Source of the DNA: Bradyrhizobium sp. C9
GTDB lineage: Bacteria > Pseudomonadota > Alphaproteobacteria > Rhizobiales > Xanthobacteraceae
Assembly: GCF_002532045.1 (NCBI RefSeq)
Contig: NZ_NWTG01000021.1
Location: 82,369 to 146,368 of the forward strand
DNA length: 64,000 bases
Reading direction: 5' to 3'
The notes under the pieces are model-generated. The model had not been told where the DNA came from, made no database searches, and was given only the letters and a program-made list of their open reading frames with translations. The translations under genes were made by a program, and so were the position numbers. Below are positions 15,601-23,848 of this stretch, one piece after another. Positions within the stretch are counted from its first letter, which is position 1. Each line of letters opens with the position of its first letter.

Positions 15601-16159
15601 CATCCACGCTCCCGGGGTGGATGATCGGCATGCTCCATCCCAACAGAGAGCAGTCACTCGCGTTTGGAATGGTCGACGACGTCGCGGCATGGTCGTCGCC
15701 AACGACGAGCAGCACACCGCCCTTGTCCGACGCCCCGGCGGCATGGCCATGCCGGATCGCATCGCCGGCCCGGTCGAGGCCGGGTCCCTTGCCGTACCAG
15801 AGCGCAAACACGCCATCGACCGTGCGATTGGGGTCGCCGCCGACGCGCTGCGTGCCGGAAACCGCGGTCGCGGCGAGATCCTCGTTGACCGCGGGTAGAA
15901 ATCTGATCTCGTGCTGGCTGAGCGCCGATTTCGCGCGCCACAGTTCCGTATCGACGCCCGCCAACGGCGAGCCGCGGTAGCCGCTGATGAAACCTGCCGA
16001 GCGGATCCCGTCGCGGCGATCAGCGAGCCGCTGCATGACCATCATCCGTACCAGCGCCTGCGTGCCCGACGCAAAGACGCGCCCTTCCGGCCTGGTTACG
16101 GCATCCTCAAGGCGATAATGGAGATCGACGCCGCCTTGGTCGAGTTCGAGTAGAGACAT
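12674..16159 (-). CDS. Indolepyruvate ferredoxin oxidoreductase family protein (fused alpha-beta)
   Basis: A 1161-residue fused 2-oxoacid:ferredoxin oxidoreductase. Order: pyrimidine-binding N-terminal domain (SGYRGSPLAGVDTELW), TPP-binding domain (GVGCHYMATWMD to YKILFNDAVAMTGGQPVDG), an Fe-S segment (CEGCGDCGKASNC), then the gamma-type catalytic domain (IAGVGGSGIITVGAIVAMAAH). Such enzymes convert aryl-2-oxoacids (indolepyruvate, phenylpyruvate) or branched 2-oxoacids to acyl-CoA, CO2 and reduced ferredoxin. It is 42 bases downstream of a 2-hydroxyacid dehydrogenase that would supply the 2-oxoacid. Confidence 0.9.
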   Translation of the reverse strand: MSLLELDQGGVDLHYRLEDAVTRPEGRVFASGTQALVRMMVMQRLADRRDGIRSAGFISGYRGSPLAGVDTELWRAKSALSQHEIRFLPAVNEDLAATAVSGTQRVGGDPNRTVDGVFALWYGKGPGLDRAGDAIRHGHAAGASDKGGVLLVVGDDHAATSSTIPNASDCSLLGWSMPIIHPGSVDEFVLFGLWGWAASRFSGAWVAFKAISETVESSRSFFSEALPRFASPDLKDLTREDLGYGTRDFLTPAIEVRMMRRLEAISAFARANPLDRLLIGSPRAEVGIVAAGKTALDVVEALSRAGLPPERLAQAGVRIWKPGLVFPLDRDGFETFSAGLKHILVVEEKTSLVEDQVKDILFNRSADRRPSIAGRRDLDGAPLISALGQHRPSSLLGPLSMWLAVVRPDLALTDAATAFEKPPALGNAADGMRRLPYFCSGCPHNSSTKVPEGSVALAGVGCHYMATWMDRQTSGLTQMGAEGVDWVGQASFTTTPHVFQNMGEGTYFHSGYLAIRQSIAAGNNVTYKILFNDAVAMTGGQPVDGQLTVPQVARQMLSEGAKKVVVATDDVVRYAGVVLEPGVSVHDRHELDAIQRELRAIKGVTVLIYDQTCAAEKRRRRKRGTYPDPDKRLFINSAVCEGCGDCGKASNCLSIVPLETDLGLKRAIDQTSCNKDFSCVDGFCPSFVSVIGGKLRKPQASATDWIARAERLAKPSLALPEGRPHNLLIAGVGGSGIITVGAIVAMAAHLDHLEVAELDFTAVAQKGGSVMCHLRLGRPGTRINQPRIDWGEADGVIMGDLIVGNLPDSLGTIRHGSTRVLANTHIGSTAEFTRDPDFDSRTDELLKKVRHASSGELLTSFDAHKRVQDEFGDSTAVNMVLIGHAWQQGLIPVSEAAMFQAIALNGVAVESNRRAFAFGRVVAAGAAQVAIVAAQPEDWRVLLERHMTQLTNYQNAAYAARYCDLVERCAAAERRLGVRTGLRFARTVANNLFKLMAYKDEYEVARLYRSPEFAAALSRQFDGDFTLRFHLAPPFVAKPGSGGAEPRKLTFGPWMMHLFALLARLKFLRGTPLDLFGYSHERKTERRLIGDYRTLVEHLLAGLSPATLDTAVRLAALPERIRGFGHVKARSLVAVEREQQHLIGQFDAIRTPLPRENKGAA

Positions 16160-16201
16160 GACAAGCTTCCCTGTTCGTTCGTTGTCACGTGCATCGCGCC
16201 G

Positions 16202-17599
16202 CTACTGGTAGGGACGATACGCGCCGACATCCAGGATCTTCCCGGGATTCATGATGTTGCGGGGATCGAGGGCACGCTTCACCGCGCAAAGCGCCGCCAT
16301 TGCTTCGCCCCGCTCGGCGGCGAGATAGCCGATCTTGCCGGTGCCGATCCCGTGCTCGCCCGTACAGGTCCCGCCGACCGCGTGTGCGCGCGCGACCATG
16401 CGGGCGTTCAGTTCGGCGACACGCGCCTGCTCGTCGCGATCATCGGGCCCTACCAGGACGCAGAGATGAAAGTTGCCGTCGCCCACATGGCCGCACATCG
16501 GCGCGATCAGCCCAAGTTCGGCGACATCCGCGTGCGTCTGCGCAACGACCTCGGGCAGCGCCGAAATCGGCACGCAGATATCGGTCGGTATTCCGCGCGA
16601 GCCCGGACGCAGGGCCAACGCAGCCCACCAGATATCGTGACGCGCCTGCCAAAGCCGGTTTCGCTCCTCGGTCGCCGTAGCCCATCGGAAGTCACTGCCG
16701 CCGTACTCTTTGGCGATCCCGGCCATCATCTCGACCTGCTCGTCGACCGCACGATCAGTACCGTGGAATTCCAGGAACAGCGTCGGGCAAACGGCAAGGT
16801 CGAGTTTCGAGTAACGATTGCAGGCTTCGACCTGCAACGCATCCAGAAGCTCGGCACGTGCAAGTGGAATAGCGCTCTGCAGTGCTTCGACTACGGTCGA
16901 TACGGCAGCTCGTACGGTCGGGAATGTGCAGACCGCAGCGGCGATACGCTGGGGGATCGGCGCAAGCCGCAGCGTCGCCTCGGTGATGATGCCGAGCGTT
17001 CCCTCTGCGCCGACGAAAAGGCGTGTCAGGTCGTAGCCGGCCGATGACTTCCTCGCCCGCGTTCCGGTTTCGATCAACTGGCCATCGGCGAGCACCACGG
17101 ACAGCGACATGACGACCTCCCGCATCGTTCCGTACCGCACGGCATTGGTACCGGAAGCCCGGGTCGATGCCATGCCGCCGATCGATGCATCGGCCCCGGG
17201 GTCAACCGGAAAGAACACTCCGGTGTCCCGCAGTGACGCATTCAGCGTCTTGCGCGTCACGCCTGCTTCCACCCTGCAATCGAGATCGTCGGCCGACACG
17301 CGCAGGATGCGGTTCATGCCCGAAAGGTCGATGGTGACACCGCCCTGCTCGGCGCTGATCTGCCCCTCGGTCGAGGTACCCGTGCCGAAGGGCACCATGG
17401 GACAGCTATGTTGATGACAGATCCTGACCGCATCGACGACATCCGCGGTGCTGCGTGCGAACAGTACGGCGTCGGGCGTCTTGGTCCGATGCGCGGTGAC
17501 GCCGGTGGCGTGATGGCGGCGGATCGCGTCAACGGTCGTGAACTGATCGCCGAAGCGGCCGCTGAGACGGGTGGTCGCCTGCGTCGTGTTCTGCCTCAC
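16202..17599 (-). CDS. FAD-binding 2-hydroxyacid dehydrogenase (GlcD / D-lactate dehydrogenase type)
   Basis: A 465-residue PCMH-type flavoprotein. The FAD-binding half contains VPFGTGTSTEGQISAEQGG and GGMASTRASGTNAVRYGTMRE. The C-terminal half has the family signatures CGHVGDGNFH and CTGEHGIGTGK, which bind metal and substrate in D-2-hydroxyacid dehydrogenases. The GTG start shares one base with the stop of livF, so it is translationally coupled to the transporter. The context (transporter before, 2-oxoacid ferredoxin oxidoreductase after) argues that it oxidises an imported D-2-hydroxyacid, perhaps an aryl-lactate or a mandelate, to the 2-oxoacid. Confidence 0.9.
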   Translation of the reverse strand: MRQNTTQATTRLSGRFGDQFTTVDAIRRHHATGVTAHRTKTPDAVLFARSTADVVDAVRICHQHSCPMVPFGTGTSTEGQISAEQGGVTIDLSGMNRILRVSADDLDCRVEAGVTRKTLNASLRDTGVFFPVDPGADASIGGMASTRASGTNAVRYGTMREVVMSLSVVLADGQLIETGTRARKSSAGYDLTRLFVGAEGTLGIITEATLRLAPIPQRIAAAVCTFPTVRAAVSTVVEALQSAIPLARAELLDALQVEACNRYSKLDLAVCPTLFLEFHGTDRAVDEQVEMMAGIAKEYGGSDFRWATATEERNRLWQARHDIWWAALALRPGSRGIPTDICVPISALPEVVAQTHADVAELGLIAPMCGHVGDGNFHLCVLVGPDDRDEQARVAELNARMVARAHAVGGTCTGEHGIGTGKIGYLAAERGEAMAALCAVKRALDPRNIMNPGKILDVGAYRPYQ

Positions 17600-18363
17600 T
17601 ATCGTCTCCCCGAGAGCCGCTGCCGGCCATCGTCAGCCGCGGTCATCGACCCACCGAGATAGGCGTCAATGATCCGCGGGTCGGCCGCAATTTCACTTGC
17701 CCCACCGGCAAGATGGACAGCTCCGTTCTCAAGCACATAGGCGCGATCGGAAATGCGCAGTGCGGCACGCGCGTTCTGCTCGATCAGGAGAATAGAGACG
17801 CCATCATTCTTCAGGCGCTGTATGATGCGGAACATCTCGGCGACGATCAGCGGCGCAAGGCCAAGGCTTGGCTCATCAAGCATCAGGAACGACGGACGCA
17901 GCATCAGCGCGCGGCCGAGCGCCAGCATCTGCCGTTCTCCGCCGCTCAATGTGTCGGCGCGCTGCTCGCGCCGCTCGGCAAGGCGTGGAAACAGCTTGAA
18001 AACCCCGGTAAGCCGCGACGCCATGTCGAAGCCAACCTCACTGCGCAGCGCGAACGCGCCGAGCCTTAGGTTGTCGAGGACGCTCATCGGTCCAAACAGG
18101 TCGCGCGTTTCAGGCACCAGGGAAATGCGTGCCCTTATCCGTGCCTCGATCGAACGCGCTGCCGCGGGCCAGGCTGGAAACGCAAGGCTGCCCTCGAAAG
18201 GAATGAGGCCCATGATCGCATTCACCAGCGAGGTCTTGCCCGCACCATTCGGCCCGATCACCGCCGTCACCTCGCCTGCATGGGCCTCGAGCGAGACGTC
18301 ATTCACCGCAAGCAGCCGGCCATATCTGACCGAAAAGCGCTCGATCCTCAGAAGGGCCGTCAT
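17599..18363 (-). CDS. livF: Liv-type ABC transporter ATP-binding protein (LivF)
   Basis: A 254-residue ATPase with Walker A GPNGAGKTSL near residue 35, signature LSGGERQMLALGRALM, and Walker B LMLDEPSLGL. I chose MTALLRI as start because its ATG overlaps the stop of the permease/ATPase gene (ATGA); the upstream extension is arginine-rich and unlike the family. It pairs with the LivG half of the preceding fusion to energise the importer. The gene lies in one continuous operon from the binding protein to the oxidoreductase. Confidence 0.9.
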   Translation of the reverse strand: MTALLRIERFSVRYGRLLAVNDVSLEAHAGEVTAVIGPNGAGKTSLVNAIMGLIPFEGSLAFPAWPAAARSIEARIRARISLVPETRDLFGPMSVLDNLRLGAFALRSEVGFDMASRLTGVFKLFPRLAERREQRADTLSGGERQMLALGRALMLRPSFLMLDEPSLGLAPLIVAEMFRIIQRLKNDGVSILLIEQNARAALRISDRAYVLENGAVHLAGGASEIAADPRIIDAYLGGSMTAADDGRQRLSGRR

Positions 18364-20129
18364 GCCGCCGCTCCGAGATAGGCTTCCTGCACGCCGCTGT
18401 CGGCGCGAACGTCGTCGGGACGGCCGTAGGCGATGCGGCGGCCGAAATTCATCACCATCAACCGATCGGCCAGGCGGAACACGAAATCCATGTCGTGCTC
18501 CACCAGCACGATCGCGAGGCCCTCGCACCGCAACTCGGCGAGAAGCTCGGCCAACGCGACTTTCTCATTCATCCTCAATCCAGCCGCAGGCTCGTCGAGC
18601 AGCAACAGCACGGGATCGGCCGCAAGCGCGCGAGCAATCTCAAGCAGCCGCTGATGGCCGAGCGACAGATTGCCCGCGAGCTCGAACGCTTTGTCCGCAA
18701 GCCCTACGCGATCGAGCAGATGCCTCGACCATCCGAGCAATTGCCTCTCTTCAGTGCGATCCAGGCGAAGCGAATTGGCGAATAGGCCGCAGCGACCGAG
18801 ATGGGTCGCCCCGATTGCAACATTCTCCAGCAACGTCATGTCTTGCACGAGCGCAGCATGCTGGAACGTCCGAGAAAGGCCGCGCCGGCACATGTCGCGC
18901 GCGCTCGCTCGCAACAGCGGCGCGCCGAGGAAGCTCAGCTCGCCCTGGCTGGGCGAGAGCGCGCCGCTGATGAGATTGAACAGTGTGGTCTTACCCGCAC
19001 CGTTCGGGCCCAGAATGCCGAGAATCTCACCGCTCTTGACGTGGAAGCTGATGTCGTCGACCGCGACCAGTCCCCCGAACCGTCGCTCAAGGTGACTTGC
19101 CGTAACCACGGTCAGGCCATGTTCGGGCTTTGGCCGCCGATGCGGCAGAATCATCGGTTCGATATCCAGGGTCGGAGCCGCCTTCGGCGCGATCCGCTGT
19201 TCCAACAACGGCCATAGGCCCTTCCGCGCCTTCTGCAGCACCACGATCATGATCGCTGCGAACACCAGGAGCTCGAGCCGCGTGGTCGGACCGAACACGA
19301 ATTTCAGGAGATCCTGCAACTCGTGTTTGATGATGGTCACGAGGCTCGCGCCTAGCAGAGCGCCCCATAGCTGGCTGCTTCCGCCGATGACCGTCATGAA
19401 GAGATAGTCGATGCTGGCGGTGAGCCCGAAGGGCGTCGGGCTAAGGAAGCGCTGCACGTGGGCGTAGAGCCAGCCTGCGATGGAACTTATGACGGCGGCG
19501 AGCACGAAGGCCATCAAGCGATAGAGATAGGCGTTGGCGCCGAACGTCTCGGCGATCGCCGGCCCGGATCGCAACGAGCGCAGGACGCGCCCGGTCCGCG
19601 ATGCCAAGAGCTGACGGCACCAGGCCATTACCAGGACGATTGTGACCAGCGCCAGGTAGTAGCCCTGCCGCTCGCTGCGCAGATCGAATCCGCCGACGCT
19701 CACCGGCGCAATTCCTGTCAGGCCGTTGAAGCGGCCGAGCATCTCGGAATTGCCGACCAGGAAGTAGAAGCTGATGCCGAAGCAGAGCGTAGTCAGCGCA
19801 AGATAGTGTCCGCTCATGCGTACGGTAACGGCGCCGATCAGTCCGGCAACGACGCCAGCAGTCATCACGGCGCCGACGAGCCCGATCCAGGCCGAGCATC
19901 CAAGGCGCGTCGACAGATACCCGGACACGTAGGCGCCAAGCCCGACGAATGCCGCTTGGCCGAACGATACCATGCCGGCGATGCCTGTCATGAGCACCAG
20001 GCCGAGGCAGGCGATGGTGGCGATCATCACATACGTGATGACCTCGACCTGATAGACCGGCAACAGCACCGGCGACGCTGCCGCCACAACGAGCGCAAGC
20101 AAGGGGGCAAACCGGATCAGGCGCGTCAT
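18360..20129 (-). CDS. Fused Liv-type permease and ATP-binding protein (LivM-LivG)
   Basis: A 589-residue fusion. Residues 1 to about 320 are a LivM-like permease with repeated hydrophobic helices and the segment LYAHVQRFLSPTPFGLTASIDY. Residues about 340-589 are a LivG ATPase with GPNGAGKTTLFNLISGALSP, signature LSLGHQRLLEIARALA and Walker B VLLLLDEPAAG. Natural LivMG fusions are common in alphaproteobacterial catabolic clusters. It overlaps livH and livF by four bases at either end. Confidence 0.9.
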   Translation of the reverse strand: MTRLIRFAPLLALVVAAASPVLLPVYQVEVITYVMIATIACLGLVLMTGIAGMVSFGQAAFVGLGAYVSGYLSTRLGCSAWIGLVGAVMTAGVVAGLIGAVTVRMSGHYLALTTLCFGISFYFLVGNSEMLGRFNGLTGIAPVSVGGFDLRSERQGYYLALVTIVLVMAWCRQLLASRTGRVLRSLRSGPAIAETFGANAYLYRLMAFVLAAVISSIAGWLYAHVQRFLSPTPFGLTASIDYLFMTVIGGSSQLWGALLGASLVTIIKHELQDLLKFVFGPTTRLELLVFAAIMIVVLQKARKGLWPLLEQRIAPKAAPTLDIEPMILPHRRPKPEHGLTVVTASHLERRFGGLVAVDDISFHVKSGEILGILGPNGAGKTTLFNLISGALSPSQGELSFLGAPLLRASARDMCRRGLSRTFQHAALVQDMTLLENVAIGATHLGRCGLFANSLRLDRTEERQLLGWSRHLLDRVGLADKAFELAGNLSLGHQRLLEIARALAADPVLLLLDEPAAGLRMNEKVALAELLAELRCEGLAIVLVEHDMDFVFRLADRLMVMNFGRRIAYGRPDDVRADSGVQEAYLGAAA

Positions 20130-21166
20130 TCGAGACCATCCTCCGGCGCGACCGTTGAGACGGAGCGCCAGAACAGCACTGGAATGATGACAAGAAAGAC
20201 GATGACGTCGCGATAGGCGCTGGCCCAGAACGAAGCAAAAGCCTCCACCGTGCCAACCAGCAGTGCGCCCGCAGCGGCGAGCGGATAGACCGCCATGCCG
20301 CCGACGATGGCACCGACAAAGCCCTTCAGGCCGAGGAGAAAGCCGGAATCATAATAGAGTGTCGTGGTCGGCCCGATCAGCAGTCCGGAAATGGCAGCGG
20401 CGATCCCCGTCAAGAGAAACACCGTCCGGCCAGCCGCCACCGTGCTGATGCCCACGATTTCCGCACCGCGCCGATTGTGCGCTGCCGCCAACAAAGCGCG
20501 CCCGCGCAGCGAGAAACGGAAGAAAACATAGAGCGCTGTAACAACCGTGACGCTACTGGCGAGCACGCCGACTGCCTGCGGTGTCACGATCATGCCGAAC
20601 AGCGCAAACGGAGCGCCGGAGAAGCCTTCGGTGCGCACGCCCTCCGCACCGAAAACATGCAGCCCAATGCTGCTGAGCCCGAGATGCGCCGCGACCGCTG
20701 CGATCAGCAGGACCAGCGGGGAGGCCGCGGCAAGCGGCTGAAAGACAATCCGATAGATCAACGGACCTAGACAGGCGATCAAGGCGGCACTTACGGCCAT
20801 CTTCCAGGCCAGCGGGGCCGTCTTCGGCACCAGGAACAACGCGGCCATGACGATCACCGTTGGCACCAGGCCAAAGCGCAGCAGCGACCGCGTCGCGTGC
20901 AGCCGATCCCGCAACCTCACCGCTTCGATGACATCGAGCGCGAGGGCGATCGCGGCGGCGACGATCAAGATCCAAACGGTGCCCGGCGGCTGACCGGCTT
21001 CGAAAGCAGACAAGGTCAGCGCGGTGAATGCAACCAGATCGCCCTGCGGCACGAAGACGACACGGGTGACCGAGAACACCAGCACGAGCGCAGTCGCCAG
21101 CAGAACATAGACTGCGCCGCTGACCAGTCCGTCCTGCAGAAGGATCAATGCAACGTCTGTGTTCAT
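20126..21166 (-). CDS. livH: Liv-type ABC transporter permease (LivH)
   Basis: A 346-residue inner-membrane permease, rather longer than typical LivH (about 290-300), with an extra hydrophobic region around residues 60-160. The LivH core is clear toward the C-terminus (LLAAAHNRRGAEIVGI, LIGPTTTLYYDSGFLLGLKGFVGAIVGG). MNTDVALI is taken as the start; an upstream TTG is less likely. It is 46 bases downstream of the binding protein and overlaps the next gene by ATGA. Confidence 0.85.
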   Translation of the reverse strand: MNTDVALILLQDGLVSGAVYVLLATALVLVFSVTRVVFVPQGDLVAFTALTLSAFEAGQPPGTVWILIVAAAIALALDVIEAVRLRDRLHATRSLLRFGLVPTVIVMAALFLVPKTAPLAWKMAVSAALIACLGPLIYRIVFQPLAAASPLVLLIAAVAAHLGLSSIGLHVFGAEGVRTEGFSGAPFALFGMIVTPQAVGVLASSVTVVTALYVFFRFSLRGRALLAAAHNRRGAEIVGISTVAAGRTVFLLTGIAAAISGLLIGPTTTLYYDSGFLLGLKGFVGAIVGGMAVYPLAAAGALLVGTVEAFASFWASAYRDVIVFLVIIPVLFWRSVSTVAPEDGLE

Positions 21167-21212
21167 GCAGCCTCGCGTGATTCTCGGCGACAAGCCAATC
21201 GACAGAGGCGCA

Positions 21213-22355
21213 TCACTGCACCAGACGCCATTTTCCGTCGACGATCTGCGTCATCACGCGCGAACGTTCGTCGAGGCCAAGATGATCCGCCGGCGACATG
21301 TTGTAGACCCCGTTCGGCCCGGCAACGTTCTTGACGTTCTCGATGGCGTCGCGCAGGGCCACCCGAAACTCTTCCGTTCCAGGCTTGGCGATGTCGGAGG
21401 CGACGGAAATTGCCCTGTTGAGGATAAGCTGCGCGTCCCAGAGATAGGCAGCGAAGGTCGAGCGCGCGCCTGCATCCGGGATCGCCTCGTAACGCTCGAT
21501 GAAATCGAGGCCAGCCGCTTTCGCCGGATGGCCGTCGGGCAACTGTTCTGCCACCAGCACCGGACCGGCGGGCACGAAGGTTCCTTCGAGCGCCTTACCG
21601 CCGATGCGAAGAAAGTCGTTATTGGCGACGCCGTGCGTCTGATAGATCAGACCCTTGTAGCCGCGCTCGACCAGCGTGGTCTGCGGCAGCGCCGCGGGCG
21701 TGCCTGATGCGGCGACAAAGACCGCGTCGGGATTTTGCGAGATGATCTTGAGAACCTGGCCAAGTACGCTCGTGTCAGTGCGCTGATACCGCTCGGACGC
21801 TACAACCTTGATGCCGGCGCCCTCGAGGAGACCCGTCAGCACCTTGATCCAGCCTTCGCCATAGGCGTCGGTGAAGCCAATGAGACCGACGCTTTTGACG
21901 TTCTTGCGCTTCATGTGATCGAGCACGATGGAAGCCATCTGCGCGTCACTCTGCGGCGTCTTGAACACCCAGCGGCGCTTGTCGGTCGGCGGGTCGACGA
22001 TCAGCGCCGATCCGGCAAGGCTGATCATCGGCGTCTTGCTCTCCGCCACGATGTCGAGCAACGCCAGCGAATTCGGGGTGAGACTCGGGCCGACGATCGC
22101 ATCGACTTTCTCTTCCGTGATCAGCTTGCGAGCGTCCGTGACGGTCGCCGACGCGTCGGAGGCATCGTCGAGCAGGATGTAGCGGACATCCTGCCCGCCA
22201 AGTTTTCGCGGGAGAATGGTCACGGCGCGTTGCTGAGTGATGCCGACGGACGCGGCCGGCCCGGTCGCCGAAATTATCACCCCAATCCTGACCTCGGCAT
22301 GAGATGGAACCGCCTGGGTCAGTATCGCCACCACGGCAATGATCAATTTCTTCAT
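21213..22355 (-). CDS. Liv-type ABC transporter substrate-binding protein
   Basis: A 380-residue periplasmic binding protein. A signal peptide with cleavage after SHA is followed by RIGVIISATGPAASVG and the two-lobed Peripla_BP_6 fold (SLTPNSLALLDIVAESKTPMIS, VGLIGFTDAYGEGW). As first gene of the operon it defines transporter specificity. Its promoter region holds a TetR-type operator (22443-22474). Location upstream of aryl-hydroxyacid enzymes suggests an aromatic acid rather than leucine as ligand. Confidence 0.88.
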   Translation of the reverse strand: MKKLIIAVVAILTQAVPSHAEVRIGVIISATGPAASVGITQQRAVTILPRKLGGQDVRYILLDDASDASATVTDARKLITEEKVDAIVGPSLTPNSLALLDIVAESKTPMISLAGSALIVDPPTDKRRWVFKTPQSDAQMASIVLDHMKRKNVKSVGLIGFTDAYGEGWIKVLTGLLEGAGIKVVASERYQRTDTSVLGQVLKIISQNPDAVFVAASGTPAALPQTTLVERGYKGLIYQTHGVANNDFLRIGGKALEGTFVPAGPVLVAEQLPDGHPAKAAGLDFIERYEAIPDAGARSTFAAYLWDAQLILNRAISVASDIAKPGTEEFRVALRDAIENVKNVAGPNGVYNMSPADHLGLDERSRVMTQIVDGKWRLVQ

Positions 22356-22697
22356 GGATCCTCCTCACGGCCGTTTTTTCTGCTCGCCGACGGATCGCCG
22401 CCTTGCGCGCGTGCGGTCCCACTTCAAAGAGACCGCCGAGCTCTTTCTTAGACCAAACGGTCGGACTAAGAAAGACAAAAAATCAGAACTCGCGACGTTT
22501 GTTGACTCGATCCTGGTGCGGAGCTTGCCAGAGTGATGGCTATGGGCTCAGGATCGGCGAAGCGACAGAGCCGGCCTAAATGGCGACGAATGCGGTGTCC
22601 CCACAGGCAATACCGGCTGAAGAGTGCAGTGTGCTTCCGAGCGAAAGAAACAGCTGGCCGGCCACCCTCATTCGCAATGGCGACAGGCTAGGCAGCC
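22356..22697. other. Intergenic region holding the liv operon promoter
   Basis: No gene is seen. The only clear structure is the TetR-type inverted repeat about 90 bases before the binding-protein start. The rest, up to the MarR fragment, shows no repeat or coding signal. Confidence 0.6.
22443..22474. promoter_or_regulatory. TetR-type operator A (liv / 2-hydroxyacid operon)
   Basis: Perfect nine-base outer arms CTTTCTTAG and CTAAGAAAG enclose AGACCAAACGGTCGGACT (22450-22467). Its reverse complement, AGTCCGACCGTTTGGTCT, matches operator C (26983) at 16 of 18 positions, and the left half matches operator B (23048). It lies about 90 bases upstream of the binding-protein gene. Confidence 0.75.
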
Positions 22698-22991
22698 CTA
22701 AAACGAGCTGGCCCGGATGAGCACAACTTGTGTCATGAGGCTATTTCGCTCCCGCAACGCATGCCAACCAGCCGCTTCGATGCGAGCGCTGACCACCTCA
22801 AGGCCCGCTATCGCTTGACTGAGCAATCGACGCTCGGTTGCGGCGAGCGGACCAAGAGAGTCATCCTCAATGACACGCGCTATCCCCGCCATCTCTTCAA
22901 ACGCAGCTTTTCCAGCCGCCGTGATCGTCACGGACGCGTGGCCCAAGTAGCTTTGCTGCGCTACGGGGCCAAAGCAACGCGTCTCCAGCAT
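22698..22991 (-). pseudogene. Remnant of a MarR-type regulator (C-terminal part)
   Basis: The 97-residue frame contains ASVTITAAGKAAFEEMAG followed by a helical tail (LGPLAATERRLLSQAIAGLE), which resembles the end of MarR regulators after the wing. The DNA-binding helices that should precede it are absent and upstream sequence does not supply them. It is most simply a decayed copy, left between the transporter operon and the TetR gene. Confidence 0.5.
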
Positions 22992-23047
22992 TGGACGGAT
23001 GGCTGCACGACCTGCTCGATTGCCCCGAAACAGGTGTGAGGGTATAT

Positions 23048-23071
23048 AGTCCGATCGTTCGAACGATTGGA
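23048..23071. promoter_or_regulatory. TetR-type operator B (tetR autoregulation)
   Basis: AGTCCGATCGTTCGAACG begins the site and is identical to operator C over its first 14 bases. Inside is a perfect 14-base palindrome ATCGTTCGAACGAT (23054-23067), extended with one mismatch pair to TCC...GGA. It ends 11 bases before the GTG of the TetR gene, so binding would block its own transcription. Confidence 0.75.
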
Positions 23072-23082
23072 CAGGAAAGCTT

Positions 23083-23685
23083 GTGACGAGACCGCGCTCG
23101 CCGGACTACGACAACATACAGGAATCAATCGTCAAGCAGGCTGCCTCGCTGTTCGCCCACCGCGGATATGCCGCCACCTCCATCAACGATATCGCCGCAG
23201 CGTGTCGCTGCTCGAAATCCCGTCTATATCACTACTTCGAATCCAAGGACGCCATTCTCGTCTTCATGCTGACCGAGCATGTCGACAAACTGCTGGCAGG
23301 CTGTAATGACATCCTTGCCGGACGCGAAGATGATGTGGCGCGCTTTCGCAGATTGATCCGCTTCTTCATGGAGATTTACGCCGTATCAAGCGACAAGCAT
23401 GCGGTGATGCTGACCTGCCTGGAATTCTTGCCAACCAACGTGCGCAAGGATGTGATCAAAAAGCAGCGGCAGCTCATCAAGATCGTCACTGACATCCTCG
23501 CAAAAATACGCCCCGATCGCGCAAGGGACGCATCCAACGCACACATCGATGCGATGCTCTTCTTTGGCATGATCAACTGGACCTATACCTGGTTCAAGCC
23601 CGACGGAGACGTACTGCCGACCGAGCTTGCCGATCGTGCGGTCAGTCTGTTTCTCGACGGTTACATCAAGTCCAAGGCCCTCTGA
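23083..23685 (+). CDS. TetR family transcriptional regulator
   Basis: A 200-residue regulator. The N-terminal helix-turn-helix is textbook TetR (AASLFAHRGYAATSINDIAAACRCSKSRLYHYFESKDAIL, here in two parts: helices to about 33 and recognition helix 40-55), followed by a helical ligand-binding domain. The GTG start is right after the operator and preceded by AGGAAAG. It stands between two leftward operons whose promoters carry the same operator, so it probably represses both and itself until an aromatic acid or acyl-CoA inducer binds. Confidence 0.9.
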   Translation: MTRPRSPDYDNIQESIVKQAASLFAHRGYAATSINDIAAACRCSKSRLYHYFESKDAILVFMLTEHVDKLLAGCNDILAGREDDVARFRRLIRFFMEIYAVSSDKHAVMLTCLEFLPTNVRKDVIKKQRQLIKIVTDILAKIRPDRARDASNAHIDAMLFFGMINWTYTWFKPDGDVLPTELADRAVSLFLDGYIKSKAL

Positions 23686-23848
23686 GCCGTCCCCCATTTC
23701 CAGGCTCCGCCTCTCGTCGAACATCGCTCTTCAAACGAAATAGTCGAGCCCGATCTCGAGCGACGGTGCGGGCTAGTGCATGAAGGCGCAGACAGCAGAC
23801 AGGCTCGGTATCATCAAACAGAACTTTGCTGCCACGACCCTTCCTAAG

